From assembly GCA_017427685.1 (NCBI GenBank), contig JAFRSH010000024.1, positions 20,879 to 84,878 of the forward strand: a DNA stretch of 64,000 nucleotides. Direction: 5' to 3'. The position numbers were made by a program, and so were the translations under genes. The first letter of the stretch is position 1. The number at the start of each line of letters is the position of its first letter. The DNA is from Lachnospiraceae bacterium. Its GTDB lineage: Bacteria; Bacillota; Clostridia; Lachnospirales; Lachnospiraceae. A model generated the notes under the pieces. The model was given only the letters and a program-made list of their open reading frames with translations. It had not been told where the DNA came from and did no database searches. Of the stretch, positions 7,617 through 16,785 are shown piece by piece.

Positions 7617-10600
7617 GTGAAAAAGCGTCTTATAATAGGTGGATGTATCGCAGCTGTTGCTGCGCTTATAGTAACTCTGATCATTATTTTCACAGGCGGT
7701 GAGGATGCTTACCGCTCCATAAAAGTCTTTGAGATCGACGGTTCTTGTACCGTGGAACGTGACGGCGACACCTTGGACGCATTTAAGAACATGTCGCTTT
7801 CATCCGGCGATTCCTTTACGGTCGGAGAAGGCAGCTTCGCGCGTCTCAAGCTCGACGATGACAAGTATGTCTATCTCGAAGCTAACACTAAGATCAATCT
7901 TACCGCTACCGGTACGGCCAACGACAGCAAGACGATGGTCTACATCGAACGCGGTTCAATGCTTACAGAGGTCAAGAAGAAGCTTTCGGCGACCTCGTCT
8001 TATGATATCGTTACTCCCAACACCACGATGTCCATCCGTGGTACCAAGACACTTACAGAAGTTATAGAAGACGTTGTTACAGGTCACGTTCAGACAAGTA
8101 ATGCCGTCCTTGAAGGACAGGTTAAGATCAAGGCCGTTAAGGTTAAGAAAGACGGAACCGTTGTGTCTGTTGAGAGAGATCTCGGAGCCGGCGAAGGAAA
8201 TGCTTTCTCTTCAAACAAGGAAGAACTCGTTTCTCAGGAAGAGATGAAGTCCATCGCGGACACCGGAGCATCAGTGAACGGTATCACTGTTGAGATTGTA
8301 ACCGAAGAAGAGGCAGAAGTTGTATTCGACGTAGCTACCTTCGAAGCAACCTTCCTCGAGAATGTTAAGAGTATCCTTATTGCTGATGCCGAAGCAGCAT
8401 CCGGTGAGGAGGGCCTTTCCCAGGAACAGATCGATGCGATCAATGCACAGCTGGATGAAGTAATGAATGCCATTACTACAATTCAAAACGGTGTCGATGA
8501 TACTCCTGAACCCGAACCGTCACCTGAACCCACTCCGGAGCCTACTCCCGAAGTTACTTCCAATCCCGTCTGGAGTTATACACCCGTAACAGACCCTGCA
8601 AATGATCAAAACGAAGGAACTACTCTGGTTGACGGTGACACGAATCTAGTTGTGATCGGCGATGAAGCTGATGAAGAAGGTGATGACACAGAGAATAGAA
8701 ACGATAATGTGGATGAAGGCGATACCGAAGGCGATAACAACGATACAGACGGTGACGAAGGTGAAGTGACGCCCGAACCGACACCCGAACCGACGCCCGA
8801 ACCTACGCCCGAGCCCACACCTGAGCCGACTGACGAGCCTACGCCTGAACCGACTGACGAGCCTACGCCTGAGCCTACTGCTGAGCCTACGCCTGAGCCG
8901 ACTGACGAGCCTACACCTGAACCTACTGCCGAACCCACCGCAGAGCCGACTTCGTCTCCGAGCCCTTCGGCTGCACCGGTTACAATTTCATACGGCAGCA
9001 ATACCGCTTATGTCAGACCCAGCGGTTCCGATATCACGCAGTCTATAGCCCTTTCGTTCTACGAAGAGCGTGTATCTGAGAACAGTCAGACTGAAAGATA
9101 TACTATCGAAGTTGAGAATCTTCCTACCACGTTCAGTGCGGGTTCATCATTACCCGGAACGAGCGGAAGCAATATCTATGTCGAGTTTTATAACCCTGAA
9201 GACGCAAATTATTACGAATTTGACGGATGGTATACAAGCGAAGCCGGAGCCAGAAATCTCACGGCCAGTGAAAAGGTTACTACTCTTCCTCAGTCAGGAA
9301 CCAGCATTTATCCCGGAGTAAGAGTTAAAACATACAAAGTCACATACGTGAATCTTTTCCCTGAGGCTGCGAGTCTTGTTGTGCCTCAGCAGAGTTCGTG
9401 GGGGAATCTGACATATGAAGTGAGCGAAAACAGCATTACGGTTTCCGGATACGGTTACGGTCAGGAGGTTTCCCTCCCTGTACCTATGAATAGTTCTGTT
9501 ACCGGAAGTGAGAATGTACTTCACATAGAAGGTGCGAGCAGCAGTCTTGATGGCCGACTTCCTTTGTTCTACGGCCTTGGTGTCGGACAGAGACAGGAAA
9601 ACGGAACATTTACCGGTGGAGATAACATTAATCTCGCGCGTGCGTTACTCGGAGACAGTGTTTACTACGGAAGTCTTGTTTCAAACGGACGCCTTAAGGC
9701 ATATGACTCGGCCGCATCGAATTCATACATTACAAATGTAGATGGTGATATGAAATTCTACATCTACTTTGCCGTACCGGTTGAGATAGCAGTTGATGAC
9801 CCTGATGGTGACCTCGAGTATATCAGAACAGCCAACGGAGCTAAGAAGATTGCCGAAGGGCTTGCTGCTTTTGGGTACAGTTCTACAAACGCAGATACAC
9901 AGCTGATCCGCATGAAGGAGGATTCAAACGAGTCTCATACACAGGAAGTAAAAGAAGCTTACGATCAGTATTGGAATGTGTTGAGATCTATTGATCCCGG
10001 CACAAATGAGGCTACATGGATTTTTAGTACCTATTACTTTGGTAAGCCTCTTGACATCCCGGCGTTTGATTATAACTTTAACGGCAAGGATTTTTATGCA
10101 ACGTGTCATTTACAGAGCATAGGAAGCGCCATCCCTGAGGATGAACGTATCAAACCCTATGCAAACAATGTTGCAGCGGGACAGGTGTCATCGCTTACAT
10201 TTACAGGAAGCGGATCAGAAGGATTTCCTTACAATTCGTACAAGAGGGACGGGAAGCTTTCGTTTAGTACGATTCGGTTTGAACTTGAACCTGTTTATTA
10301 TGCTGTTGTTGATCTTAGTGAAATAGGATTGAGTATCCTGCCCGGTGAGTTTGATCAGAACCTGATCAGAACGTCGAGTGAAGCAACAAGACAATACAGG
10401 TTTAAGATGGATGTTGAAGAAGCATACAGTTCTATGCCGTACTATGGATTTGTTGTTATACCCGAGGATGGAGCTTGTGATTGGACTCAAAACGGGGCAG
10501 AACGTAGTTCGATGACCGATCAGCAAATGAAAGGATTGTTCCTGGTATCAAAGACCAATTACAGGATTGCGGGATACAGATGTGATTATTATGGATGGGA

Positions 10601-12080
10601 GTCCGAAGAGTTTATAAAATCCGAGTATTTGATGTTGTATAACAATTACGGAGAGATTCATTATGATAGTAACAAAGGGTGTTATGTGGCTTGCATTGCC
10701 GAGGAAATGGGTGGTGTTACCTACAAAAACGTGTTGACCCCTATTTTTGTGCCGAATGATGGTCTTGCACCGTTTTCAGTTACGCTGTCCCGCGAAAGCG
10801 GTAAGATATCTGCAACGAGCTGGGATGATCCGAGTACCGACAATGTAACCGAAACGGCCATGGACTATTATAATATCATTATATCAGGTTCGAATAATTC
10901 GATAGCATCAGAGGATCCTTTGGTTATATCAATCGATTTGAGTTCGATCCAAGCGTTATGCTATACAAGAGGAGATGTCGAGCAACCGTATATTCCTGCG
11001 GAGTATTACACTGTAGATCTTGACAGGACTATCGAATGGGATCCGACAGATGGATTATATTATATTTTTGAACATAAGCATGTCGGTCCCGGAGTAGACG
11101 ATTATCAATGGGTCAAAGCAGATGGAGTAAGCGGATTCTCGCCTGTGAATGGGAAAATGACAATTCCGCTTAAACTTCTTGGCAAGTTTAAAGATGTCGG
11201 TGATCCCGGATATACTTATGACGTTCAATTTGTCCGTGGAATTAGGTTTAAGAGCAGTGATCCTGATGAGGCGTATATATCTTATTGGACATCCGTTACG
11301 GGATGGTACAATTGCGGAAGAAGCAGTAGTGATACTGGATACCTTCCGTGGGCTCATTATGTAGGACTTGAGGAAAATGCATCGTACGCATATACGGCAG
11401 TTTATTCTGATTGTATATCGAGCAACAAAGAACTTGCTGCTGTCTTTTCGGAAGAAAAGGATACGCTTCCTACCGGATTCCTCGCCACGATTGCCGGTGT
11501 CTCGGATCAGAATGATGTTTGGTATGGTGGTGAGCTTTCGGCAGTGCCGATTAATTCAGAAGTGTTATATTATGTGCGAGAAGATCAGGGTGAGTATAGC
11601 CAGTGTGATCCATCGAATTTCGCGTGGACTGTTACAAGATCCTCATCGGGCGGAGTGGCTTGGAGCGCTGTAAAAGGATATCAGCAAGTGCCTGCCACAC
11701 CTGTCTACGGAAGCGGTGTACTGACATTTGATAGGTATGATTATTTGTGTGTACCTAATAGTCAGTATAGTACCGTTAAAGTATATCCTTATGGATATTA
11801 TACATATTATGAGGATAATGGTATTTCTCTTCCTGAGGTCGGAAGTGATGAGAGGAATAGGTTCAATCACGATATAATGCCATTTACAAGCTATTGTTCG
11901 GATACCGGTTATGATGAGGTATATCTGCCTATAAGATATGTGGCGCCATTCAAGGAAGGATGGGTTTTGGTATATAGCAATAATTTAGATGCATATATTT
12001 TCTACGGAACAGGTGATGTTGAGGGAAAACTGACTGTTTCAAATGGAGAGTTACCTCTCTTGGTAGAAGAACCGCATTAA
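7617..12080 (+). CDS. Giant membrane-anchored surface protein with FecR domain and Pro-rich spacer
   Basis: 1487 residues with a GTG start behind AAGGAGA. An N-terminal hydrophobic segment (~5-27) acts as a signal anchor. Residues ~40-150 resemble a FecR domain (VERDGD, VGEGSFARLKL, VTPNTTMSIRGT). An acidic stretch and a Pro-rich spacer of PEPTPEPT/PTDEPTPE repeats (~380-450) probably spans the cell wall. The rest is a long Tyr/Ser/Gly-rich region containing an InlB B-repeat-like unit (YEFDGWYTSEAG) and the segment shared with the protein ending at 2202. No sorting signal is seen at the C-terminus, which fits N-terminal anchoring. It probably projects from the membrane through the wall; its ligand is unknown. 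It has its own promoter and terminator, so it is not co-transcribed with the hydrogenase. Confidence 0.75.
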   Translation: MKKRLIIGGCIAAVAALIVTLIIIFTGGEDAYRSIKVFEIDGSCTVERDGDTLDAFKNMSLSSGDSFTVGEGSFARLKLDDDKYVYLEANTKINLTATGTANDSKTMVYIERGSMLTEVKKKLSATSSYDIVTPNTTMSIRGTKTLTEVIEDVVTGHVQTSNAVLEGQVKIKAVKVKKDGTVVSVERDLGAGEGNAFSSNKEELVSQEEMKSIADTGASVNGITVEIVTEEEAEVVFDVATFEATFLENVKSILIADAEAASGEEGLSQEQIDAINAQLDEVMNAITTIQNGVDDTPEPEPSPEPTPEPTPEVTSNPVWSYTPVTDPANDQNEGTTLVDGDTNLVVIGDEADEEGDDTENRNDNVDEGDTEGDNNDTDGDEGEVTPEPTPEPTPEPTPEPTPEPTDEPTPEPTDEPTPEPTAEPTPEPTDEPTPEPTAEPTAEPTSSPSPSAAPVTISYGSNTAYVRPSGSDITQSIALSFYEERVSENSQTERYTIEVENLPTTFSAGSSLPGTSGSNIYVEFYNPEDANYYEFDGWYTSEAGARNLTASEKVTTLPQSGTSIYPGVRVKTYKVTYVNLFPEAASLVVPQQSSWGNLTYEVSENSITVSGYGYGQEVSLPVPMNSSVTGSENVLHIEGASSSLDGRLPLFYGLGVGQRQENGTFTGGDNINLARALLGDSVYYGSLVSNGRLKAYDSAASNSYITNVDGDMKFYIYFAVPVEIAVDDPDGDLEYIRTANGAKKIAEGLAAFGYSSTNADTQLIRMKEDSNESHTQEVKEAYDQYWNVLRSIDPGTNEATWIFSTYYFGKPLDIPAFDYNFNGKDFYATCHLQSIGSAIPEDERIKPYANNVAAGQVSSLTFTGSGSEGFPYNSYKRDGKLSFSTIRFELEPVYYAVVDLSEIGLSILPGEFDQNLIRTSSEATRQYRFKMDVEEAYSSMPYYGFVVIPEDGACDWTQNGAERSSMTDQQMKGLFLVSKTNYRIAGYRCDYYGWESEEFIKSEYLMLYNNYGEIHYDSNKGCYVACIAEEMGGVTYKNVLTPIFVPNDGLAPFSVTLSRESGKISATSWDDPSTDNVTETAMDYYNIIISGSNNSIASEDPLVISIDLSSIQALCYTRGDVEQPYIPAEYYTVDLDRTIEWDPTDGLYYIFEHKHVGPGVDDYQWVKADGVSGFSPVNGKMTIPLKLLGKFKDVGDPGYTYDVQFVRGIRFKSSDPDEAYISYWTSVTGWYNCGRSSSDTGYLPWAHYVGLEENASYAYTAVYSDCISSNKELAAVFSEEKDTLPTGFLATIAGVSDQNDVWYGGELSAVPINSEVLYYVREDQGEYSQCDPSNFAWTVTRSSSGGVAWSAVKGYQQVPATPVYGSGVLTFDRYDYLCVPNSQYSTVKVYPYGYYTYYEDNGISLPEVGSDERNRFNHDIMPFTSYCSDTGYDEVYLPIRYVAPFKEGWVLVYSNNLDAYIFYGTGDVEGKLTVSNGELPLLVEEPH
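8773..8955 (+). repeat. In-frame Pro-Glu-Pro-Thr coding repeats
   Basis: Short tandem units such as cccgaaccgaca and cctgagcctact encode PEPT, PTDE and PTAE words in the surface protein. These wall-spanning spacers are prone to copy-number change by slippage. The opposite strand shows a long Gly-Ser-Val open frame that is only the shadow of this repeat. Confidence 0.85.
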
Positions 12081-12120
12081 TTATTTGATAAATAAAACTG
12101 AATGACGAGTGTTTTTCAAT

Positions 12121-12157
12121 GCCCCGTCTCCGGCTGACAGAGACGGGGCGTTTTGTT
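12121..12157 (+). terminator. Intrinsic terminator after giant surface protein gene
   Basis: A perfect 10-bp stem (GCCCCGTCTC at 12121-12130 with GAGACGGGGC at 12140-12149) is followed by GTTTTGTT. Confidence 0.88.
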
Positions 12158-12214
12158 ATGGGAGGAAAGGGATGAAAAAGAGTGTGTTTATATTCGTAAC
12201 AAAACCCCGCCTTC

Positions 12215-12243
12215 TTTACATAGAAGCCGCCGCGTGATATACT
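12215..12243 (+). promoter_or_regulatory. Promoter of the PilZ - hprK region
   Basis: A -35 box TTTACA (12215-12220), 17-bp spacer and extended -10 TGATATACT (TATACT at 12238-12243). The leader to ATG 12340 is ~90 nt; no c-di-GMP riboswitch core was recognised in it. Confidence 0.7.
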
Positions 12244-12339
12244 AAGAATGGCTAATTGACTGAATATAGCGTATAAGGGTGCCCGGGAGATTGTGATAGG
12301 GTAGCTATAGTCCGGTTCACATGGTGAGGGGGAAAAACC

Positions 12340-12984
12340 ATGGATCATTCAATTATTGAGGCGGGCAAGACACTTTTGATTCAGGTCAAACGTGGGGAAA
12401 ACGAAACTGAGTTTCCTACAACCGTTATTGACAGGTTCGACAATTCCGTTGTTGTCGAGCCGGTTCTGTATGAAGGAAAGATGGTCAATTTTAATATTCA
12501 AGGCATCGGGAAGCAGGTTTCACTGTTTCATGAGGCTCTGGGGAAGATGATCATCTGGAAAGAAATCGAGATCAAAGCAGGTTATTACAAGAAAAAGAAG
12601 CTTTGTCACGTTATCTACATCAACGGGGACGGTATTGAGTTCAACCGTCGTAAGGATTACAGGCAGTACCTCGGGATCGAGGGTAAGGCTGAGCATTACG
12701 GTGCCGAGAAGGTCGGCGTCATCGTCAGAGACGTCAGCAACAACGGCATCGGTTTGATCGTTGATAATGTTGCCGGTTTTGAGAACGGCCGCAGGATGAT
12801 CGTTTACTTCACAGATGAGAACGGTAAGTATCGTTTCTCACTCGAGTGCAAACAGGTTCGTTCGCGTGTCATGCAGAACGGACGTGTCGAAGTGGGCTGT
12901 GTTGTTGTGAATCCTCCGCAGGCTTTGTCTCAGTACGTGGCATTTAAGCAGCTCGCCGAGAAACGAAGGATGCTTGGAGAATAG
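12340..12984 (+). CDS. PilZ-domain protein (YcgR/YpfB-like)
   Basis: 214 residues. The N-terminal half (~1-100) looks like the YcgR-type beta-barrel flagellar-brake domain. The C-terminal half is a PilZ domain with both c-di-GMP contact motifs: an RxxxR-type RRKDYR (~105) and a D/NxSxxG-type DVSNNG (~130). It should bind cyclic di-GMP and act on motility or a surface process. A partner cannot be read from sequence, and no flagellar genes lie nearby. The next gene, 36 nt downstream, is Maf-like, and Maf proteins are also linked to flagella, so the pair may share a motility role. The start at ATG 12340 follows GAGGGGG. Confidence 0.85.
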   Translation: MDHSIIEAGKTLLIQVKRGENETEFPTTVIDRFDNSVVVEPVLYEGKMVNFNIQGIGKQVSLFHEALGKMIIWKEIEIKAGYYKKKKLCHVIYINGDGIEFNRRKDYRQYLGIEGKAEHYGAEKVGVIVRDVSNNGIGLIVDNVAGFENGRRMIVYFTDENGKYRFSLECKQVRSRVMQNGRVEVGCVVVNPPQALSQYVAFKQLAEKRRMLGE

Positions 12985-13020
12985 CATCGGCAGCGAAGCA
13001 GGATACAGTCGGGGCAGGAT

Positions 13021-14085
13021 ATGAATGAGAAGTTACACGCGTTATTTCTTTCAAATATAAAGCTCCTTGCATATGTCGACAGAGCCATATGCTGTTTTCG
13101 CATGAGCATGTACGACAGGGCGCTTGAAATGATATCCCTTACCGGGGACGGCATCAGCGGTATTTGTGATGCGGTCATCAAGGACAGGGATTATTTTTCT
13201 GATTTCTCGACAGAGTCGGTTGAGGAGATCCTTACCAAGCTCCTCGAAGCCAAGCAGGCGCGTGACTACACGCTTCTCGCGGATCTTTACGAGATGCAGC
13301 TCGCACCTTTCATCTGCTCCGTTCAGGAGACTATCATCAAGAGAGAAGACCTCCTCGTATTTGACGAGGATTCCTATAAAAAGAACATTAAGACCATGCG
13401 CGCGAAGATCGATGTTTCGATGCTTCGTTATGATGCCGATCTCCCTCCGGTAGGGAAGCCGGGATCGGATGCTTACCTTGCACATGAGGACGAGCGTGAG
13501 AGATTCAGAGTCAACCGCAACGCGCTTCTTGAGGAGCCCATGCTCCCCGAGCAGCTTCTTGCACAGGGCTACACGGTTGAGTTTACATCCTCGGGTCTTA
13601 TGACACTCAGAGCACCTCTTAAGAGCACCGCTTCGGGTGATCAGGCCGAGACCAAGAGAACCGCTTCCTCAGACAAGGAAGCAGGCAGCATCTACCTCCA
13701 CACCAACATGCGTGTCATCAACGAGGGCTTTATGCTGGCGGGTTCCTGGTATAGCAAGGACATCACGGAGTACGACGTGGTCGGACTCGGACTCGGATAC
13801 CACGCAGCTGAGCTGGTCAATCTCGCTCCTTCGAGCCGTATCACGGTCTACGAGAGCGACATGAACATCATCAAGCTCTACTGTGCTTTCACAGACGCAG
13901 GACTTCTGATGGACCCGAACGTGTTCATCATCTACGATCCCGACTTGAAGCTTCTCGACAGGAAGCTCGAAGAGGACAGGAAGTCCCGCAAGGTCTGCAT
14001 ACATTACCCTTCGTTCAGAAGGATGCCGCACACAGCCGGGCTTTCGGAACTCGTGCCGTGGAGCGGACTGGTTGAAAAGTGTTAA
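13021..14085 (+). CDS. Maf-like (motility accessory factor / DUF115-like) protein, short form
   Basis: 354 residues. Residues ~225-330 resemble the core of motility-associated factor glycosyltransferases: SIYLHTNMRVINEG matches the family's I/LHSxYxPxxEA-type block, and VVGLGLGYHAAEL followed by VYESD resembles its GxGLGYH and E-x-D nucleotide-sugar region. Full-length Maf proteins are usually much longer. Here the chain ends soon after this block (KVCIHYPSF and a short tail), so the usual C-terminal part is missing. Activity as a sugar transferase is therefore doubtful. It lies downstream of a PilZ gene, likely in the same transcript. The assignment rests on motif resemblance only. Confidence 0.5.
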   Translation: MNEKLHALFLSNIKLLAYVDRAICCFRMSMYDRALEMISLTGDGISGICDAVIKDRDYFSDFSTESVEEILTKLLEAKQARDYTLLADLYEMQLAPFICSVQETIIKREDLLVFDEDSYKKNIKTMRAKIDVSMLRYDADLPPVGKPGSDAYLAHEDERERFRVNRNALLEEPMLPEQLLAQGYTVEFTSSGLMTLRAPLKSTASGDQAETKRTASSDKEAGSIYLHTNMRVINEGFMLAGSWYSKDITEYDVVGLGLGYHAAELVNLAPSSRITVYESDMNIIKLYCAFTDAGLLMDPNVFIIYDPDLKLLDRKLEEDRKSRKVCIHYPSFRRMPHTAGLSELVPWSGLVEKC

Positions 14086-14104
14086 GTTTAAGAGGGGGAG
14101 CATT

Positions 14105-14533
14105 ATGAATTGTCCCGTGACATTTCTTACTGCCGCAGCGGGGTTCGCTGCCGACAGAGCACTGAAGATCGCTGCTTCCAAAAGCAAAGGGGAGCGCAGT
14201 TTCTTAAAGAACAAGATCACCATCAAGAAGACGACCAACAAAGGCTTCGCGATGAACAAATGTGAAGGCAAGCGCGGACTTGTCGTTGCGGTCAGCATCG
14301 TGGCGGTATTGGCCGTTGTTTTTTTACTCTGGCTCACAGTCAGGGATGATGAGAACAAGAGCAAGCGACCCGCGGCCGCAATGCTTCTCGCCGGTGCGAT
14401 CGGGAACACGTACGACAGGATCCGGCATGGTTTCGTCATCGACTATATAAGCGTTGCGCCGATCAAAAAGATCATCTTTAACCTCGCTGATGTGTTCATC
14501 GCGCTTGGGGCACTGCTTTACCTTCTGCTCTAA
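14105..14533 (+). CDS. lspA: Divergent signal peptidase II-like protein
   Basis: 142 residues, shorter than the usual ~160. Four hydrophobic segments are seen. LspA landmarks remain: an early DRALK in place of DQxxK, TTNKGFAM in place of the NxGxAF loop, GAIGNTYDRIRHGFVIDYI with one catalytic Asp, and FNLADVFI with the second. LspA cleaves signal peptides of lipoproteins in the membrane, and lipoproteins and an Lgt-family protein are encoded elsewhere in the window. The loop after the first segment is unusually basic (SKSKGERSFLKNK). The start at ATG 14105 is preferred because GAGGGGG precedes it. Activity is likely because both Asp motifs survive, but it could be a specialised paralogue. Confidence 0.72.
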   Translation: MNCPVTFLTAAAGFAADRALKIAASKSKGERSFLKNKITIKKTTNKGFAMNKCEGKRGLVVAVSIVAVLAVVFLLWLTVRDDENKSKRPAAAMLLAGAIGNTYDRIRHGFVIDYISVAPIKKIIFNLADVFIALGALLYLLL

Positions 14534-14540
14534 GAGGCAC

Positions 14541-14595
14541 AGCCAAGGATGTGGGAAAAGAAACTTGGCTGAGAATACCCGGCAGGGATACCCTG
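14541..14595 (+). other. Two hairpins in the hprK leader
   Basis: AGCCAAG (14541-14547) pairs with CTTGGCT (14564-14570), and CAGGG pairs with CCCTG at 14583-14595. No T-run follows either, so they are not terminators. No known riboswitch consensus fits. Confidence 0.4.
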
Positions 14596-14638
14596 TATAT
14601 GTAATTGTCAGAGGATAAGATCGCAGAAAGAGGAGTAT

Positions 14639-15571
14639 ATGATGGAAGAAAAAGATAAGGTTGCATTAAAAGAACTCGAAGAGAAGTTTTCGCTCACGAA
14701 TCTCACTCCCGATGTTGATATAACAAACATCTACATCACCAAGCCCGACATCAACAGGCCGGCACTTCAGCTGGCGGGCTTCATGGAGAATTTCGACAAG
14801 GAGCGTGTCCAGATCATCGGAAACGTTGAGCATTCGTACATGCTCAAGCAGGAGGACGGCCTCGAGAGGATGAAGAAAGTCCTCGCGCTCGGGATCCCCT
14901 GCGTTGTGTACTGTCGTGGATTCGAGGTTGAGCAGGAGATCATCGACGAGGCTACAAGGCTCGGAGTTGCGATCTTCCTCACGGACAAGGCGACATCGAA
15001 CTTTATGGCTGAGATCATCAGGTGGCTCAACGTCCAGCTCGCGCCCAGCATGACGATCCACGGAGTCCTGGTCGATGTCTACGGCGAGGGTATCCTGATC
15101 ACGGGTGAGAGCGGCATCGGAAAGAGCGAGGCTGCTCTGGAGCTCATCAAGCGTGGTCACCGTCTCGTGAGCGACGACGCGGTCATCATCAAGAAGGTCA
15201 GCGATGATACGCTTATAGGCATGGCACCGGAGATGACACGTCACTTTATCGAGCTTCGCGGAATCGGGATCATAAACGTTAAAGCGCTGTTCGGTGTTGA
15301 ATCGGTTAAGAACACGCAGCAGATCGACCTGGTCATCAATCTCGAAGAGTGGAACAGGGACAAGGAGTACGACAGGATGGGTCTCGAGGAGCACTACGTG
15401 AACTTCCTCGGAAACAACGTCGTTTGTCATAACATCCCCATCAGACCCGGACGAAATCTCGCGATCATCTGCGAGTCCGCAGCGGTAAACTGCAGGCAGA
15501 AAAAGATGGGATACGACGCGGCTAAAGAACTCTACCAGAGAGCCTTCGGAGGCACGGGAGTACAACTTTAA
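14639..15571 (+). CDS. hprK: HPr kinase/phosphorylase
   Basis: 310 residues, normal length. An N-terminal regulatory domain precedes the kinase domain with P-loop GESGIGKSE (~158-166), VSDDAV, and the HprK signature ELRGIGIINVKALFGV. The enzyme phosphorylates and dephosphorylates Ser46 of HPr or Crh in response to fructose-1,6-bisphosphate, ATP and phosphate, and so drives CcpA-dependent catabolite repression. It is followed by glucokinase, murB, whiA and an HPr-like gene whose Ser46 motif is intact while its His15 is lost, a likely substrate. Start at ATG 14639 (a second ATG is at 14642) behind AGAGGAG. Confidence 0.95.
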   Translation: MMEEKDKVALKELEEKFSLTNLTPDVDITNIYITKPDINRPALQLAGFMENFDKERVQIIGNVEHSYMLKQEDGLERMKKVLALGIPCVVYCRGFEVEQEIIDEATRLGVAIFLTDKATSNFMAEIIRWLNVQLAPSMTIHGVLVDVYGEGILITGESGIGKSEAALELIKRGHRLVSDDAVIIKKVSDDTLIGMAPEMTRHFIELRGIGIINVKALFGVESVKNTQQIDLVINLEEWNRDKEYDRMGLEEHYVNFLGNNVVCHNIPIRPGRNLAIICESAAVNCRQKKMGYDAAKELYQRAFGGTGVQL

Positions 15572-15578
15572 CATCAAA

Positions 15579-15765
15579 GTGACGGATCCTTCTGATGTAT
15601 ATCTTTTCATGGACAGATAACGGCTTCTCCTGCCACGAGTATTTTCCCGAAAACGCGATTGCATCGCTTGATTGTTTTCGGAAAAACACTCGGTCGCGGA
15701 GAATCCGGACGAAACGTGGAAGAAAAGATATACAACAGAAGAATCCTGAAAATACAAGTTATAAA
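15579..15765 (+). repeat. Long imperfect hairpin element, family A copy 1
   Basis: Outer arms 15584-15608 and 15722-15746 are 25 bp each with about 23 matches. Complementarity continues inward (cttctcctgccacgagtat with its partner near 15690-15711) to an inner pair at about 15653-15663 and 15675-15684. Nearly the whole spacer between hprK and glucokinase can fold into one stem. A related element precedes era (53385-53500); both start GTGACGGATCCT and end with GAATCCTGA and a T/A-rich tail. No open frame or transposase is present. Confidence 0.75.
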
Positions 15766-15811
15766 AGATAAAATTATCAGATTTGGCTATGATAGGCCGT
15801 AAGGAGTCAGT

Positions 15812-16762
15812 ATGTCAAAATATGTAATCGGAACAGATATCGGAGGTACTTCCGTAAAGCTGGGTATCTTCAAAAGTGAAGGTGAGCTTGTTCAGAAGTG
15901 GGAGATCAGGACGGATCGCACGAACGGTGGCGAGAAGGTGCCTGAGGATATTGCTGCGACTGTGAAGGATGTGCTCGGAAAGCTGAAGATCGATCAGAAC
16001 GATGTGATCGGAATGGGTGTCGGAGTGCCCGGACCCGTTAAGTCGGACGGAACAGTCATGAAGTGCCCGAACCTCGGATGGGGGATCTTCAACGTGGCAG
16101 AACGCATGAAGGAACTCACGGGTCTTAACTGCACCGCACTCAACGATGCCAATGCGGCAGCGCTCGGCGAGATGTGGCAGGGAACCGCGAAGGGCTTTAG
16201 GAACCTTGTGTTCGTTACACTCGGAACGGGTGTCGGCGGCGGTATCATCGTAGACGGCAAGGTCATCAGCGGTACTCACGGCGGTGGCGGTGAGATCGGA
16301 CATATCCTTGTTAATCCTAAAGAAACGGATGTCTGCGGTTGCGGTTGCAGAGGCCATCTCGAGCAGTACGCTTCGGCGACGGGACTCGCAAGGATCACCA
16401 GAAAGAGACTTGCAGCGAACGATTGTCCTGCCACAACGCTCTCCGCTGACAACCTCTCGGCCAGGATCATCTACGATGCTGCCAAGGCAGGCGACGAACT
16501 TGCCAAGGAAGTTGTTGAAGAGATGTGCGCTTACCTCGCACAGGCATTCTCGGGGATCGCGGCTACGGTAGATCCCGAGGTATTCCTTATCGGAGGCGGT
16601 GTTTCCAAGGCAGGCTCCATAATTACCGACACGATCAAAAAGTATTACGTTCATTCGAACATGAACGTTCTGCGTGATCCCAAGTTCGAGCTCGCTTCAC
16701 TCGGAAACGACGCCGGAATCTGGGGCGCGGCATACAGCGCGCTTGACGCTTATAAGGCATAA
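15812..16762 (+). CDS. glcK: ROK-family glucokinase
   Basis: 316 residues. The N-terminal phosphate-binding motif GTDIGGTSVKLGIF is followed by the ROK signature region with GTGVGGGI and GGGGEIGH, and the zinc-binding CGCGCRGHLE (~178-187). The enzyme phosphorylates glucose with ATP in the cytoplasm and feeds glycolysis. Its place between hprK and murB, in the same direction, links sugar entry to the catabolite-control genes. AAGGAG sits 8 nt before ATG 15812. The long hairpin element upstream may affect its expression separately from hprK. Confidence 0.93.
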   Translation: MSKYVIGTDIGGTSVKLGIFKSEGELVQKWEIRTDRTNGGEKVPEDIAATVKDVLGKLKIDQNDVIGMGVGVPGPVKSDGTVMKCPNLGWGIFNVAERMKELTGLNCTALNDANAAALGEMWQGTAKGFRNLVFVTLGTGVGGGIIVDGKVISGTHGGGGEIGHILVNPKETDVCGCGCRGHLEQYASATGLARITRKRLAANDCPATTLSADNLSARIIYDAAKAGDELAKEVVEEMCAYLAQAFSGIAATVDPEVFLIGGGVSKAGSIITDTIKKYYVHSNMNVLRDPKFELASLGNDAGIWGAAYSALDAYKA

Positions 16763-16785
16763 AACTTGATGCAGGGCGTCGAAAA

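Noticed and set aside
8606..9001. Minus-strand open frame coding Gly-Ser-Val repeats
   Set aside because: It is the mirror of the Pro-Glu-Thr codon repeats of the surface protein; no start signals.
14561..14600. CTGAGA plus ATACCC in the hprK leader, reminiscent of a TPP riboswitch
   Set aside because: The second conserved half of the thi box is missing and the gene is not thiamine-related; the bases fit two simple hairpins better.
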